DNA of 64,000 nucleotides from Cercospora beticola (taxonomy: Eukaryota > Ascomycota > Dothideomycetes > Mycosphaerellales > Mycosphaerellaceae), in NCBI RefSeq assembly GCF_033473495.1, contig NC_088935.1, positions 372,001 to 436,000 on the forward strand. Reading direction: 5' to 3'. Both the position numbers and the translations under genes were made by a program. Below are positions 23,634-36,652 of this stretch, one piece after another; within the stretch, counting starts at the first letter, position 1, and the number at the start of each line of letters is the position of its first letter. Under the pieces are notes generated by a model that was not told where the DNA came from, ran no database searches, and saw nothing but the letters and a program-made list of their open reading frames with translations.

Positions 23634-25515
23634 GTGTGTAGTGAGGAGATTCACTCCTTCCACCAGCCCGGATCCGTTCTGTTTGCACAGCCCACAGAGG
23701 TCAATAACTGGTGCCACTCCATATATCCGGAAGCCTATCCATTGACTCCACCGGACACTGCCTCGGACTGTGCCTCTTCGGATTGCCCAGACATGTACGA
23801 CTCATCATGGAGCCAGGCTTCAATGCCAGAGGAGTCGTGGACTTCAGGACCTTCCGCGGACCACAGCACACTTCCAAAGGCCGCCAGCCGCCAATGGCCC
23901 ACATATAGTGCCGCGCCCAGCTGCCAGGATTCCCAAGCCCTGAACGACGCCTCGTCGTGGGCTCAATTTGGCCAAGGAGCTGTAGATATGGGCTTGTCGC
24001 CTGCTCTGAGCCATGAGAGCCAGACTGTGCACAGCCTTACACACGTGCCCGAGACGGACTTCCCATTGCTGCCGCCCGGCTTGGATTTGTCCTTCATTGG
24101 AGAGCCCACAAATTGGTCCACATCCGGCCCCGTTGTCTTTACAGCTGGCCCTCAGGATATGTCCACTGCCAGCATGGTTTCATCCCCGGCTTCCATTCCA
24201 GCAGGTCCACAGATGAGCGCGTACTATCCTGCCTTTAGCGGACCGCAGCCTGCGATGTATGGCCCAACTCAGTCCATGGTTCACTATTCAGAGGCTCCTG
24301 CTTCGCATTTCCAAAGGAGGACTGTGTCTGATCCATCCGGCTCTCCGCCTCGACGATTGCTGCCACGCACGGATGCTCCGGTGACCGTTACCTACCACTC
24401 TGCTCAACAGCCACGATCACATGTGTCTGGCATGGTTGCACACGGCGATCCGAGAGTAAGTAACTCTGCCAGCTTGGCCAAGGACTTCCATGGCCACGGT
24501 CTGCCAACTCCTCCCCCACGTCCGGAGACGTCTTCGCCAGGCATGATTTCGGGTCCATCCTTTGTGTCCACCCATGGTAGTGAGGAATTCGGTGGCTTCG
24601 TCCGGTATGAGCAGGAGCAACAAGTACCTGCGGTGCAGATGAGGTTCGATGATATAATGCGCCATGACATAACCTGCAATACTGACGTGCGGCGTAGCTT
24701 CGTTCAACCTGGTCGCCCAGTGCCCGCGCACTTACCCGTGCACCACCAGGAATTGACACCGGCCTTGTCGAGGTCTGACTCGACCCACTCTGTCCCACAT
24801 AAGGCCAATTCCTCCACTGGTAGCGTGACTGGCGAAGGAGACGAGGGACGCCACAGGAACCATCCACTATACTCCAAGGGACCCGAGGCCGATGGATTGT
24901 ACCACTGTCCTTATGCCAGCGACCCTAACTGCCAGCACAAGCCCACAAAGCTCAAGTGCAACTACGAGTACGATCCCTCAAATCCCTCCCCCAATAATTA
25001 TGCAGACATGACTGACCACTTGCGATTACAGCAAGTTCATCGACTCCCACCTGAAGCCTTTCCGCTGCAAGGTTGAGTCCTGCTCCAAGCAAGAGTTCTC
25101 ATCCACGGCATGCCTGCTGAGGCACGAAAGAGAGGCACACGGTATGCACGGACACGGAGAGCGGCCCCATCTCTGTTTCTATCCCGGTTGCGAGCGAGGC
25201 ATTCCTGGCAATGGCTTCCCAAGGCGTTACAACCTCTTCGACCACATGAAGCGTGTCCACGACCACAAGGAGGAGCCACAGCAGGAGCGTGCCGCGGATA
25301 ATGGAGCCCGCAAGCCAATGAGCCGCAAGAGGAAGGCCAGTCCCTCTGAGGAGCCAGTTGCCAGGAGGCAGAAGATGCAATTCGTCTCTGGCCCAGCCAT
25401 GTCTATGCCCCAGGAAGTGTACCCAATGCAGGTTCCTGTCTACCCCGAGCAGATGCATCCTCAGGACCAGGGAAATATGTACTCCATGATGGGAAGGCCA
25501 GCCTGGAGTGAGTGA
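23634..25515 (+). CDS. C2H2 zinc-finger transcription factor, 2 exons
   Basis: This is a probable nuclear DNA-binding regulator of unknown targets. Exons are 23634-24967 and 25032-25515, with a 64-nt intron (donor GTACGA, acceptor TTACAG), 605 aa. The first 410 residues are Ser/Pro/Gln-rich and disordered. The zinc-finger block spans about residues 420-545: HCPYASDPNCQH leads in, then FRCKVESCSKQEFSSTACLLRHEREAH (C-x4-C...H-x4-H) and HLCFYPGCERGIPGNGFPRRYNLFDHMKRVH. The splice falls inside the first finger, KLKCNYD-KFIDSHLKPFRC, and joins cleanly. A basic segment KPMSRKRK follows. The start is uncertain: MCSEEIHSF begins at the first in-frame ATG, but GTGTGTAG right there could be a splice acceptor, so an upstream coding exon is possible. 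The uncertainty is in the N-terminus, not the family. Confidence 0.85.
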
Positions 25516-26489
25516 GGTGACAAATATCATGGATCCTGCGCGGCTTTTCGTAGAAAGTTGCTGAGCGGAATCCCGGAATTGCCTACAGTACATTGATTGA
25601 TTGAAGCAAGTCATCAGTACAAAAGTCCACCTCGAGGTTGGCCTCCAAGGACTGATTTAGCTCTCCACCGAGCCATACTGGCCATTTGGATCAAGGAGCC
25701 CGGCTGAGGCCTATGCACCAGCCACCTGGTTGCCACGCCCTGGGAGATCATGTTTACCGGATGCTTGCTCTACAAGAGCTTGCTGTGACTCGTCAGTACA
25801 TGTTCACTGCCTTGTCGCCGGACATGATTCTACCAGTGCCAAGTTCTTATCACCAGGGTCGCGGAGATGGAGGGTTCGAGGACTGTTGAGAGAAGCCGAA
25901 AGGCTGCAGGAGGGATGTGGGCCGCTTCAAGGCGATTTGTGTTGGATAACATACATGCGTTGACAATATTTGAAAGGAGTTAAACGGAGTTGATGTTGTA
26001 CATATTTAATATTTCACGGAAGAAAAAGCTACTCCCTGATCATGTTTGACAACCACTGTCTCGCAATCGTTGTTTGTTATTGTACACATCACCTCCAAGA
26101 GGCCGCTGCCCGTGAGGCATGGGACTTGAGTAATACGCCGCGGCGCAAGTGGCCGGGAGCTCCAGCGGGTGGTATCCAAAAATCAATGCAGGACGACAAG
26201 CCCAACGAAGACTTATTCGCTAGCGCGCTCTTAGGACAAAGAGCCTGCAGCCCATGCCATTGTCGTTGCGGAAAAGCGTGCAGAAAATTTCTGGCTGGAC
26301 TCTGCAGACCCACTTCACTTGAAGCGATATGGCTTGGCGTTCGGCTTTGCACCACCCACACACCACACCGCCACGACTAGCAGAGCAAAAGGAAAGCTAG
26401 CTGTGGTATCTCTGCATCGATTCACAACAGATGCAAGGTACAAAAGCAAAAAGAAAGGCCAGTTTTGGCACTGGAAAGTGGGTTCTTGA
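25516..26489. other. 3' flank of C2H2 gene up to the tRNA
   Basis: 974 bp with no supported coding region. The first few hundred bases, including the AT-rich run near 26000, are probably 3' UTR. Confidence 0.4.
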
Positions 26490-26578
26490 TTCCGAATCCG
26501 GGATTCGAACCCGGGCCATCACGGTATCACTCCTAAGAGCCTGAAAACGAGAGATCCTAACCACTGGACCAATTCGGA
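26490..26578 (-). tRNA. tRNA-Glu(UUC) with 17-nt intron
   Basis: On the minus strand the sequence folds as a cloverleaf. The acceptor stem is TCCGAAT/ATTCGGA (26572-26578 with 26491-26497), the D arm is GTCC-AGTGGTTA-GGAT, the anticodon loop is TTTTCAC with anticodon TTC (26543-26545), and the T arm is CCGGG-TTCGAAT-CCCGG. The discriminator base is A (26490). A 17-nt intron (26525-26541) sits one base 3' of the anticodon, the canonical position. The anticodon stem TCTCG/CGTGA has one T-T mismatch at 29/41. I assume it is functional. Confidence 0.9.
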
Positions 26579-27872
26579 GGAACGTGGCAGCTCTGGAAAG
26601 ATAGAAACAGTATAGAGGTTGGTAAAAAGGCTGTGAGTGAACGGGGAGGCCGTGGGGGCCATTTGGGCATTTGGGAGTCGTTCATGGGCAGTCACCTCGT
26701 TCTACAGCACACTCATAAGCTTATTACAACGTTCCTCATCAGCTTTATGTGCTGTAGAGTGCTCAGTTGCTTGGAGGGGTTGTATAAGCATTGACGAGTT
26801 ATGAGCTTGGCAGAATTTCTCAGACAGCGAGCCTTGTAGCAGCTGGAACCTAATGACATTCATCTTAAATGAAACTATGCAGAGTTGTTATAATGAGCTG
26901 TTTATCATGTCCGAACGTGAATGCCTCGACGAGCTGTAACGATCAGCCTGACAATCGTCCAACGCCATCGAATTCGGCTTCACACCCATGCGCCACAACG
27001 ACAGGCACAAGATGTTTAACGATATCCAGGCAATTGAATGCGGTATGTATCAGCAGAAGCTTCATGTGTCAGTCAAATTATTGGGCAGAAAGACAGTGAG
27101 CAACAAAAAGCGTCGTTCGAAAATTGCCCTTTTGCTTCTCAATTTCCTACGCTCGATTGTTCGAATACTACGCGTCATCATGTACGCTTTGTCTCTGCTC
27201 TGAAGAGCTCGACGGACCCAACGCGTATCGGAAACAGCAATGAAAGGCACAACGGCAATTCTCCGAGCGAGAAGTCTTCGAAGACGGTCGATCTATCGAA
27301 CAAGTGACTTCTTGATCGATCGAAAATCACTTCTAGACTGTCGGCGTTGTGTCAGTGACCTCGGGATCGACTGATTCTACTTGAGCGAGTTGCGTAGCAG
27401 TCTGAACGTCTATTTGCCAAAGAGCTTGGTTGCTTTCGCAATTTCAAGAGGCACTTCTAGAGGGATATAATACATTTAGTATCTACGAAGCATTGTTGCT
27501 GCTGGTCAAGAAATTCAACATTGACATTAATCTCGCGCGATCACTCTTGGGAGAAATGCTTCGATATGATGTGAGCAGCTTGAAGCCATCACTTGGGCAA
27601 ACTGCGTGCTAGCCTTCGGGTACTCCATAACGGAGTCGTTGTACGATCGCTGGAGATCTATTGACACACTTTCTTGATCTAGGAGTATGTGTTGCACTCC
27701 TAGTACTTCCACATGAATGCGTGCTGCCGAAGGCAACAAAAGTGAAGATAATTGCCAACAGTCGAACGACTATCGAGAGATATAGACTACTAATGATCGA
27801 CCTTCGTGGCTCAGCTATGCAGCTCAAGAACTCGTTCACGCCCTTTATCAAGGACGTCCGAAAAATCCCAAC
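26579..27872. other. Spacer between tRNA and P450 gene, no gene supported
   Basis: 1.3 kb with only short frames. It reads somewhat AT-richer than its flanks from about 26700 to 27850, which marks the border between the housekeeping block and the accessory cluster. No repeat ends, transposase or second tRNA was seen. Confidence 0.4.
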
Positions 27873-29781
27873 CTACGCTTCGACTTCTTCAGGTACCCAT
27901 GTACTAAATGCCATGCCTTCTGGAATATTACGCCACTGGCCTGTTCGTGGATCAAGAAAGTCCTCCGCATCTTTACGAACTGCCTCTCGAATGATACTGG
28001 ATTTCTGCTTTTCGCGAGGAACAATTCTGCAATTATAGTGTCTGGGCTCGACGGTAATTCCTCCAACCAGATCATCGCCGTCGTACTTTATCGGCTTACC
28101 CGTGGCGGTATCGATGGTAGGCAAAAAGTCAAAAGCCCACACCAGACGTGAGATGCCCAAAAAGAGAGATCGCTCTGCGATATGGATACCCTGGCAGAGA
28201 CGACGTCCGGCTCCAAACACATAGTTGTCTCGTTTCGAAGCTTCACCCATAGCAGATTCGTACAGCGATCGTGGATCGTTGGCAAGTCGATCTGGGTTGA
28301 ATGTCCTCGGTGATGGGGAGCGTTTGGGATCCATATGAATGGCCCAGACGTTGTTGATTACAGTTGCTCCTGCGGGGATGCGATAGCCTTTGTAGTTGTC
28401 TTCCTGTATTGCTGCGTGTGGCACGCCGAGGACTACAGTGGGCATCCAGCGAAGCGATTCTTTGATACAAGCTCGAACATATGGTAGTCGATGGTAGTCT
28501 TCGATCGTCGGAAGTCGTTCGGAGCCTACCACGCGATCGATTTCTGCTTGAATCTTTTTCTGTACGTCTGGCCAGACGATACAGGCCAGGATGAATCCAT
28601 ATAGAATCGATGCTGTGGTGTCTGAACCAGCTTCGAGCAGCGAGCCGCTGATGTATGCTGCCTGATCATCGTCGAATTTCTCCGTCTTTTGTGCTCGAAG
28701 TAGATCGTTGCAGAAGCACGGCTACGGGCAAGGTTAGCTAGGAATTCACAAACAAATGACCCTCAAGGATATTTGGTGTGGTTGAACGTACTGTGCCTTT
28801 GCCGCTCTCCAAAGCATTCTTTGCTCGCATCCAAAGTCGTACATACAGCTCTTTCTCCTTCTTGTGCAGCATCTCAGCATAACCAATATTAAGCGAGAGA
28901 GCGCGAGGAAGAGACTGGATGATGGGGAATAGATCCGCCAACTGCGCACTTGCACTGCCAGCAAGTTTGCCCCAGCGCTCGAAGCTCTACACAACGCAAT
29001 GTCAGAATCTCGGTCCCACTTGGAGGATCTACACTCTTGCCTACCCAAAATAGTTGTAGAAGATTAGGATCTTGCGTATCTGGAGCACGATATCCGAAGA
29101 TTATTTGTGTCGAAAGTGAGAACGTGTAGCGACGGATATGAGCAAGGAAGTCCTCGGGTTGGTCAAGAAGTCCTTGAAGCATGATCTTATTCTCCAAGTC
29201 TTGGTATGGAACATAAGTCACAGCGGCTTTGATATTCAAAATGTTGTGAATCGTCTTGTGAATCATACGCCAGAACTTTCCATAGCGCTATGTATTCATA
29301 CAAATCAGCAAATTTGTTGGACCTAGATACCATAAATTCGAATATGCGTACCATGACGACCAACCGCAGGCCACCGCTGGCGATTGTCTGGCCTATGTAC
29401 ATATTAGGTCGATCCGAATAGTTGCCGCTTCGGCGATCAAGAAGATCTTTGACTGCCTCGTCGGAGGACAGAACGATCATCGTCGTGGTGCCGAGCATCA
29501 ACGAGTAGATGGGGCTATGAATGTTCAGTCTCTATCAGTGATTCCATGATATTTGCTCGGAGAGATCTGCCTCACCCGTATTCTTGAGCCCATTTTTGCA
29601 GCTGAATGTGCGGATTCACGACAGGCATCTGATGCAAGTTTCCTAAAATCGGAATAGTTGGCGGACCAGGAGGAATATCAGCAGGACGACGTCCAATCTG
29701 CCATACTTTGCTGGAGAGCACAATAGCGCATAGTACGAAGACGGACCCCAGCACGAGCGCATTGAGTGTGGAGTTGGCCAT
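27873..29781 (-). CDS. Cytochrome P450 monooxygenase, 5 exons
   Basis: This is an ER-anchored, microsomal class II P450. Exons are 29576-29781, 29352-29514, 29045-29287, 28792-28986 and 27873-28721, and all four joins are in frame, 551 aa. Residues 4-22 (STLNALVLGSVFVLCAIVL) form the membrane anchor, followed by the proline hinge IPPGPPTIPILGNLH. The oxygen-binding I helix reads LEAGSDTTAS, the K-helix ExxR is ESLR (357-360), and the heme motif is FGAGRRLCQG (438-447) with the thiolate Cys445. The C-terminus extends about 60 residues past the usual end (RIVPREKQKSSIIREAVRK...). An upstream ATG at 29844 would add 21 residues before the anchor and is less likely. It lies next to the Zn2Cys6 regulator and the aromatic-catabolism-type genes, which suggests, but does not prove, that its substrate belongs to that pathway. 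Confidence 0.92.
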
Positions 29782-30398
29782 ATTCCAAGACCTTCGAGGA
29801 ATGGAGAAGTGTTGCTGTGGGCAAAAAGAGGAGATGACATCCAAAGCCTATTGCTTTGAGTTCATCTTGTCAGTAAATAAGCTGTACTGTTACCTTTGCT
29901 CGCTATGTGTCTCGCGTCGCAAGCTGTACATGTATTCACTCCATTGGCTTTTCCGACTCAATGCAGTTTAGCGTTGTACTAGTGCTCAAACCCCACAGCG
30001 TGCCCCTCTTCGCGGATCCGGACAACCAGTAATGAGGAGCTCTGAGCCTCGTAGCTCTGCAGAGAACTGAAGCAAGTTGGGCGGAAAGATCTAAATCTCA
30101 CATCTGTCTCTGTATTGCGGCAGTGTCTCTGCACTCGGCTGATGAGTGCTGAACCTTCCAAGTTCGCAGCGAACTACCAGATTTCGCCAGAAGCCCGATT
30201 TGTCTCGAGTAGATTTTTAGAGCATAATCGTACTGTGTTGCTGAGTTAACAAGCATATACTTAATGCTCTTTCCAGAGGCAGGTGCTTCGGGTCAATAGA
30301 GAGGTCCGATCTGCAAGCGCATCTCCAACAGCCTGACTTCAAAGTCGTGCTGTACAAGGGTCGAATACCTGGCTTCAGAATATCCAATCCAAGTCCAT
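29782..30398. promoter_or_regulatory. P450 upstream region / regulator 3' flank
   Basis: 617 bp between two tandem minus-strand genes. It must contain the P450 promoter. No motif I can defend was seen. Confidence 0.35.
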
Positions 30399-32836
30399 CT
30401 AGACCGGGCTAGTTCTGGAGAAGGTGCTCCAATCTTCTAGCTGCATCAAAGTATCAGCGTCCAGAAGGCTAGTCTGCCAGAAATCTTCGCCTAAATTCGG
30501 CATCTCAATCGCATCGCTTCGCACGATGGGCTCCTGATGGTGTGTCGATCCCTCGAGTCCATATGCCAGAGACGTTATAGCCCTTACAAACGGGACGTAC
30601 AATGCGAACTCTTTATCGATTCCAAGTCTTGCAAAGTAACCGGTTCCAATGTCCAGCATGGCTAGATCTGATGAACTCTTTCCACGATCGAGGCAATAGA
30701 TGAAAAGGCTGATCATTGCATATATCGGTGCGAAGAATGCAACCCTGAGCGACCAAGATTAGCACACAAATCTTGGATGCGGAATAGTAAGAAGCATGCA
30801 CTCACGGGACTGTGGTTTGAGCCCGGAAGTTTATGTGTTCGGTCATCACTACGATCTCGCGCGAGGTTCGTGCTACAATTTCGGTAGAGCGTAAAATATG
30901 ATCGCGGTATTTGTCCTCGGTAGATAGGCCTACGAGTGTCCGAAACCAAGGATAGGCCCAGATGGTGTGTACATTTAGCATGGCAGTAAGATACGTGTAC
31001 TGTAAGTACACGAGCTGATCAAGTCTGAAATCTTTCGGGAGACAGCTTGTATCGATTCTTGCGCCGAGATGTAGCTTGTACTTGTCGTGCAGTAAGTTCT
31101 TCAAGCCTTCGAGCTCGGCATGCAACTGATTGACCACTTGCGTAGTTACAGCCGGCCCCATGGTTGAGCATTGCACTGCAGAGAGTCGTTTGTCGATCCG
31201 TGAGCATATCCGAGAAATTCGTACGAGACTGTCGCAGTATGCAATGTTGAATGCGTCATCGCCAGAAGCATTCATCCTGGGCAGGGGGCATGTAACTTCG
31301 TCATCGTCAATCATCTTGTATCAATGATATCAGCTTTAGAAATAGGAGACTACCATGGCCCAGCAAAGGTGCACATACCGATGAACGACCAGATTGATTT
31401 GCAATCTGCTTCTCCAGGCAGTATATTGCCCAGAAGATGCGGTTGCGTTGCTCAACGTCTTGTTCGGTCATTCCTTGGAACGGAGGAGCCGCACGATGGA
31501 GTCCTTTGGCGAACGCAAGTCGGGCTGCATCCGCAGAAAGCATGTATTCCAGACAAGGAGTGCCAATATTCTGCGTGTAGTAGGCCTACATATGGCTTGA
31601 GCATGAACCTTCACCCTATGGTGTCTAGTCGCAGTGGCGCACACTTACCATCAGCGTCAAGGCCTGGACACCCATGATCGAGGTCTTGTAAAACAGCAGT
31701 CGAGCGTACACTGCGAGAGCGTTCTCGAAGTACAGCCACGCCTGTTGACTGGCCTCTTTGAACAGCCGCGACTTAGACAATTCGATACGACAGCCGGCTG
31801 CGTAGACCACGTTCCTCAGAGCATGCCATGCTGGACCACTGTCGCAGAGGCGACCGGCCAGGTGAGCGGAAAGCTGGCGTTCGAACCAAGGCCGGCACAA
31901 GACACCAAGAGAGGCGTCCAGGGCCGTCGAGAAGTATGCTGAAGAAGTGGTAGAAAGTTAGCGTGATCCTCACTTATCGTTTTAGATCTTTTTGATTACC
32001 TTCTGTGTATCGCCAGGCGGTCTCTGCACCCGGCTCGGGTGCTCGCGCAACAGAGAGGTCTGCATCCATCTTGAGCCGCCGAGAAATGTCGGACGCAAAC
32101 TGGCTAGCTGTCTCTGAGAAGTCTAAGCGGCCCGTCTGTTCGCTCACCCATTTCACTGCGGGTCTTGAGCATATCGAGAGGAATGAACGAGGACCTGTAT
32201 GTGGTTGTGAGCCTGACTGCTGGCAGTGCGCTATCTCGTTATGATGTCGGCCTCTGCACCTACCATGGTATTCCCAGTTAGTCTGCATTGAAGGAGAGTT
32301 AGCAATATACGCTAACAACACCACTGTCGGAAAGGGGTTCCGCCCTGAAGTGGGCGGACGCTGAAGGGTTCATACCATGTCACTGGGCAAGATGCTGCTT
32401 CGCTCTCGCAGAGCGTCCGGTGATACGTGAAGCGCGTCCTCTTCCTGCTCAGTAGTATCAGCATTGTCATCGTGCACGAACACTGAGTCTGCAGATAGCC
32501 CTGAGTCTGCAGTTACATTGGCATCTTGTGGTGGCGCAGGCGAGTCGGTGTTGGTAGGTGCAGGGACAGCTGAAGTAATTTGTGGGACTCGGCGAGAGTT
32601 CCTTGTCGTCACACAAACGTTGCCCCGATCGATGCAGTTAGGACACGGCTCATTGACGTTCTCTCCATTGCCTGATAGAGTATCAGCACTCGTTGCGAAT
32701 GATGCACTTGGAGCACAATGTTCGTACAGCGTATCTTCTTGGCGCGACAGTGATCGCATGCTTGCCGAGCGCGCTTGCGTTTGCGCGATGCTTCAGGAGT
32801 GGTTACAGCTCCGATCACTATCGCCGCAGCGTCCAT
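30399..32836 (-). CDS. Zn(II)2Cys6 transcription factor with fungal MHR domain, 8 exons
   Basis: This is a probable pathway-specific nuclear regulator. Exons are 32728-32836, 32376-32671, 32264-32282, 32000-32194, 31649-31938, 31379-31585, 30806-31314 and 30399-30744, 656 aa. The Zn2Cys6 cluster is split by the first intron: Cys27, 30 and 37 in ACDHCRAKKIRC, then Cys46, 49 and 56 in PCPNCIDRGNVC, preceded by basic RKRKRAR. The fungal_trans/MHR region includes HALRNVVYAAGCRIELSKS, YYTQNIGTPCLEYMLSADAARLAFAKGLHR, RNRIFWAIYCLEKQIANQSGR and MIDDDEVTCPLP. Two joins rely on AG acceptors preceded by A or T rather than C, and exon 3 is only 19 nt, so small boundary errors are possible. The gene is divergent from the FAD monooxygenase with 303 bp between starts, the usual layout for a cluster regulator. 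Confidence 0.88.
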
Positions 32837-33139
32837 GGCGGAGCGGATGTGCAGTGCTGTTTAGTAGTAGTGTGCCTGGAAAGCAGAAGCAGTCGTGTGT
32901 CGAGCTCCGTGATGTGGAGTGCCGAGCTGGGTGGGCTTTTGGGAGCCGACCGAAAAGGGAAATGATGTCGACGAGCGGGGCCTCTTGAAATCATCTGAGA
33001 TGGCAAATAGATAGTCCGTTGGCAGGGGGTACATTACCACCTGTGAAACACTGCTTATAGACTGGCTTAACAATTGGACCCCATCGTTCATCAGAGTTGT
33101 CTTTGCATTTATTTAGTGCTTGCTGTTCGCCTCACATCA
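32837..33139. promoter_or_regulatory. Bidirectional promoter, regulator / FAD monooxygenase
   Basis: 303 bp between divergent start codons. It contains an inverted repeat, CTCC-N7-GGAG (near 32908-32922), of the spaced-triplet type that Zn2Cys6 dimers often bind. This is suggestive only. GCTTATAGAC near 33052 may be a TATA-like element for the plus-strand gene. Confidence 0.4.
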
Positions 33140-34917
<1,778 letters not shown>

Positions 34918-35657
34918 TATCGACGAGACTCGGCGTGTGTGTCTTCATTCCTCTTCTCAGCTTCGCGGCATGTTGAGCCTCCGGCACCTCCATTCTCGCG
35001 CCGATTCGTTCGACGGATGTCATGCGAGTTTCCCGCGTTGTGTGCTACGGGGCTGATAGATAGGAGGCCCCGGCTCGGTGCCTTAGACTTCGGTCCTCGC
35101 ACTGGAGATCGTCGGCAGTGCAGGACAATGGCTCATGGTCTGCGTGATTCGAGACCATCTTTCTATGCGCTTGAGTTTGGTACGAGTCTTTGCATGAGGC
35201 CCCATCAAAGGTGATCAATCGACGATTTCTTGTCTTTCCACTGCCGCAATGCTGTTGATGATGTCTTTGAGATGGACGAGGTGAGGTGAGGTGGTTGGAA
35301 ACCCGGAGCGCCAAGGCTCGGCACTCGCTGCCACTTCTCTCACCACTGCCGGTGACCTTTCTCCTGTCTTCATCAACGCGCTGACAATTCACTTACACCA
35401 CCTTGTGGTTAGTCCGCCTACCCTAGTCACATGATCCATATGCACAAGGTACAGCGGACGAAAAGCGGGGCAGGCGATGCTTTCCCAAAGCGTTCGCATG
35501 TCGCTCTTGGCTTGGTTCGCGCATCGCGAGGCCGCGTGCCGTGAGATACAGCATCAGGATCAGTAATCATCAGCACATCGTCCACGCGCTGACATTTATT
35601 CCCAATTCATTCCTGTTTCCTTCACCATCATCATCAGCACGCATTTTCGCCACAAAA
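34918..35657. other. Spacer between FAD hydroxylase and VOC gene
   Basis: 740 bp with no supported gene. Minus-strand frames (34587-35102 and 35045-35392) are shadows or chance. The 9-mer AACCCGGAG at 35300-35308 recurs in the promoter of the FAH gene (36486-36494). Confidence 0.4.
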
Positions 35658-36254
35658 ATGAGCGCCGCGACAGACGACTTCGACCAACCTGGAGACAAGG
35701 TGACGAGCCCATGTTCGCTGGCGCATGTGGTCTTGAGAACCGCCAACTTCCAGGCAATGGTGGACTTCTACACGACTTTTCTAGGTGGCTATGTGACTCA
35801 TGGAAACCCGTTCATATCCTTCATCACTTACGATGATGAGCACCACCGGATTGCAATCGTCCAAATTCCGGGCACTTCCCCAAAACAGAGACAAAGCAGC
35901 GGATTAGAACACATTGCATTCGGCTTTCCTACCATGCGCGACCTCCTCGTAGCATATCGACAACGCAAGAAGCATGGTATCGATCCTATCTGGGGCGTCA
36001 ATCACGGGCCGACGACCAGCATCTACTATCGAGACCCAGATGGCAACATGCTAGAGACCCAAGTCGACAACTTCGACACTATCGAGGCTACCAACAAATT
36101 CATGAGCGGGCCGGAATTTGCGGAGAACCCGATCGGCACAGACATTGATATTGAGGAGATGATACGGCGACTTCAGAGTGGTGAGGACGATGCATCCCTT
36201 AAGAAAAGAATAGAGATTGGGCCTCGAGAAGTGCCAGACCTTGATGCCATGTAG
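35658..36254 (+). CDS. VOC-fold protein, extradiol ring-cleavage dioxygenase-like
   Basis: 198 aa, single exon, starting at ATG in CACAAAAATGAG. It has one pair of vicinal-oxygen-chelate modules. Candidate metal ligands of the His-His-Glu type are His in CSLAHVVLRTANF (about residue 20), His in GLEHIAFGF (about 82), and Glu in YYRDPDGNMLETQ (about 132). The RDPDGNxxE segment is the third-ligand motif shared by catechol 2,3-dioxygenase (BphC-type) and glyoxalase relatives. Fungal homologues are often labelled 'biphenyl-2,3-diol 1,2-dioxygenase-like'. Extradiol cleavage is inferred from fold and context, as the VOC family also holds isomerases and resistance proteins. The longer ORF upstream (from 35541) has a hydrophobic, leader-like N-terminus and is not used. 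Confidence 0.88.
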   Translation: MSAATDDFDQPGDKVTSPCSLAHVVLRTANFQAMVDFYTTFLGGYVTHGNPFISFITYDDEHHRIAIVQIPGTSPKQRQSSGLEHIAFGFPTMRDLLVAYRQRKKHGIDPIWGVNHGPTTSIYYRDPDGNMLETQVDNFDTIEATNKFMSGPEFAENPIGTDIDIEEMIRRLQSGEDDASLKKRIEIGPREVPDLDAM

Positions 36255-36652
36255 GCACGGTGTAGCATACTTTTCTGCGTTTAATGGATTGATAGCTCCG
36301 GAATTCTTGAGCACCATGTCTTTATCTGGATAATTTCTACTCATAAACTTTAGTCCATCCAACGTGTTGCCCAGTCACTACACACTGCTCGGCACTGTGC
36401 GGAATATCAGAGCAGTTTTGTTACACCACACTGTCTTACTGCTGATCCAACTGACGCGAGCTGACCCGCTTACGCATCTCCGCACAACCCGGAGGATCAA
36501 GGCCCCCAGCACGGCGCCCAGGCACGAATGTTGGAGTAGGCCGAACCAACTAGGCTAAGTGCGATATGTGTCTGACCGTATCAAGAGGCAACCATTTATT
36601 GAGCTCGTTCTGAGCGCCTTGTTACAGACACTGACGATCGAAGCATCACATC
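36255..36652. promoter_or_regulatory. VOC 3' flank and FAH gene promoter
   Basis: 398 bp with the second copy of AACCCGGAG (36486-36494). No gene. Confidence 0.35.

Noticed and set aside
32483..32511. Short tandem CTGAGTCTGCAG repeat in the regulator gene
   Set aside because: Two copies only, inside coding sequence of a low-complexity linker. Not evidence of a regulatory or mobile element.
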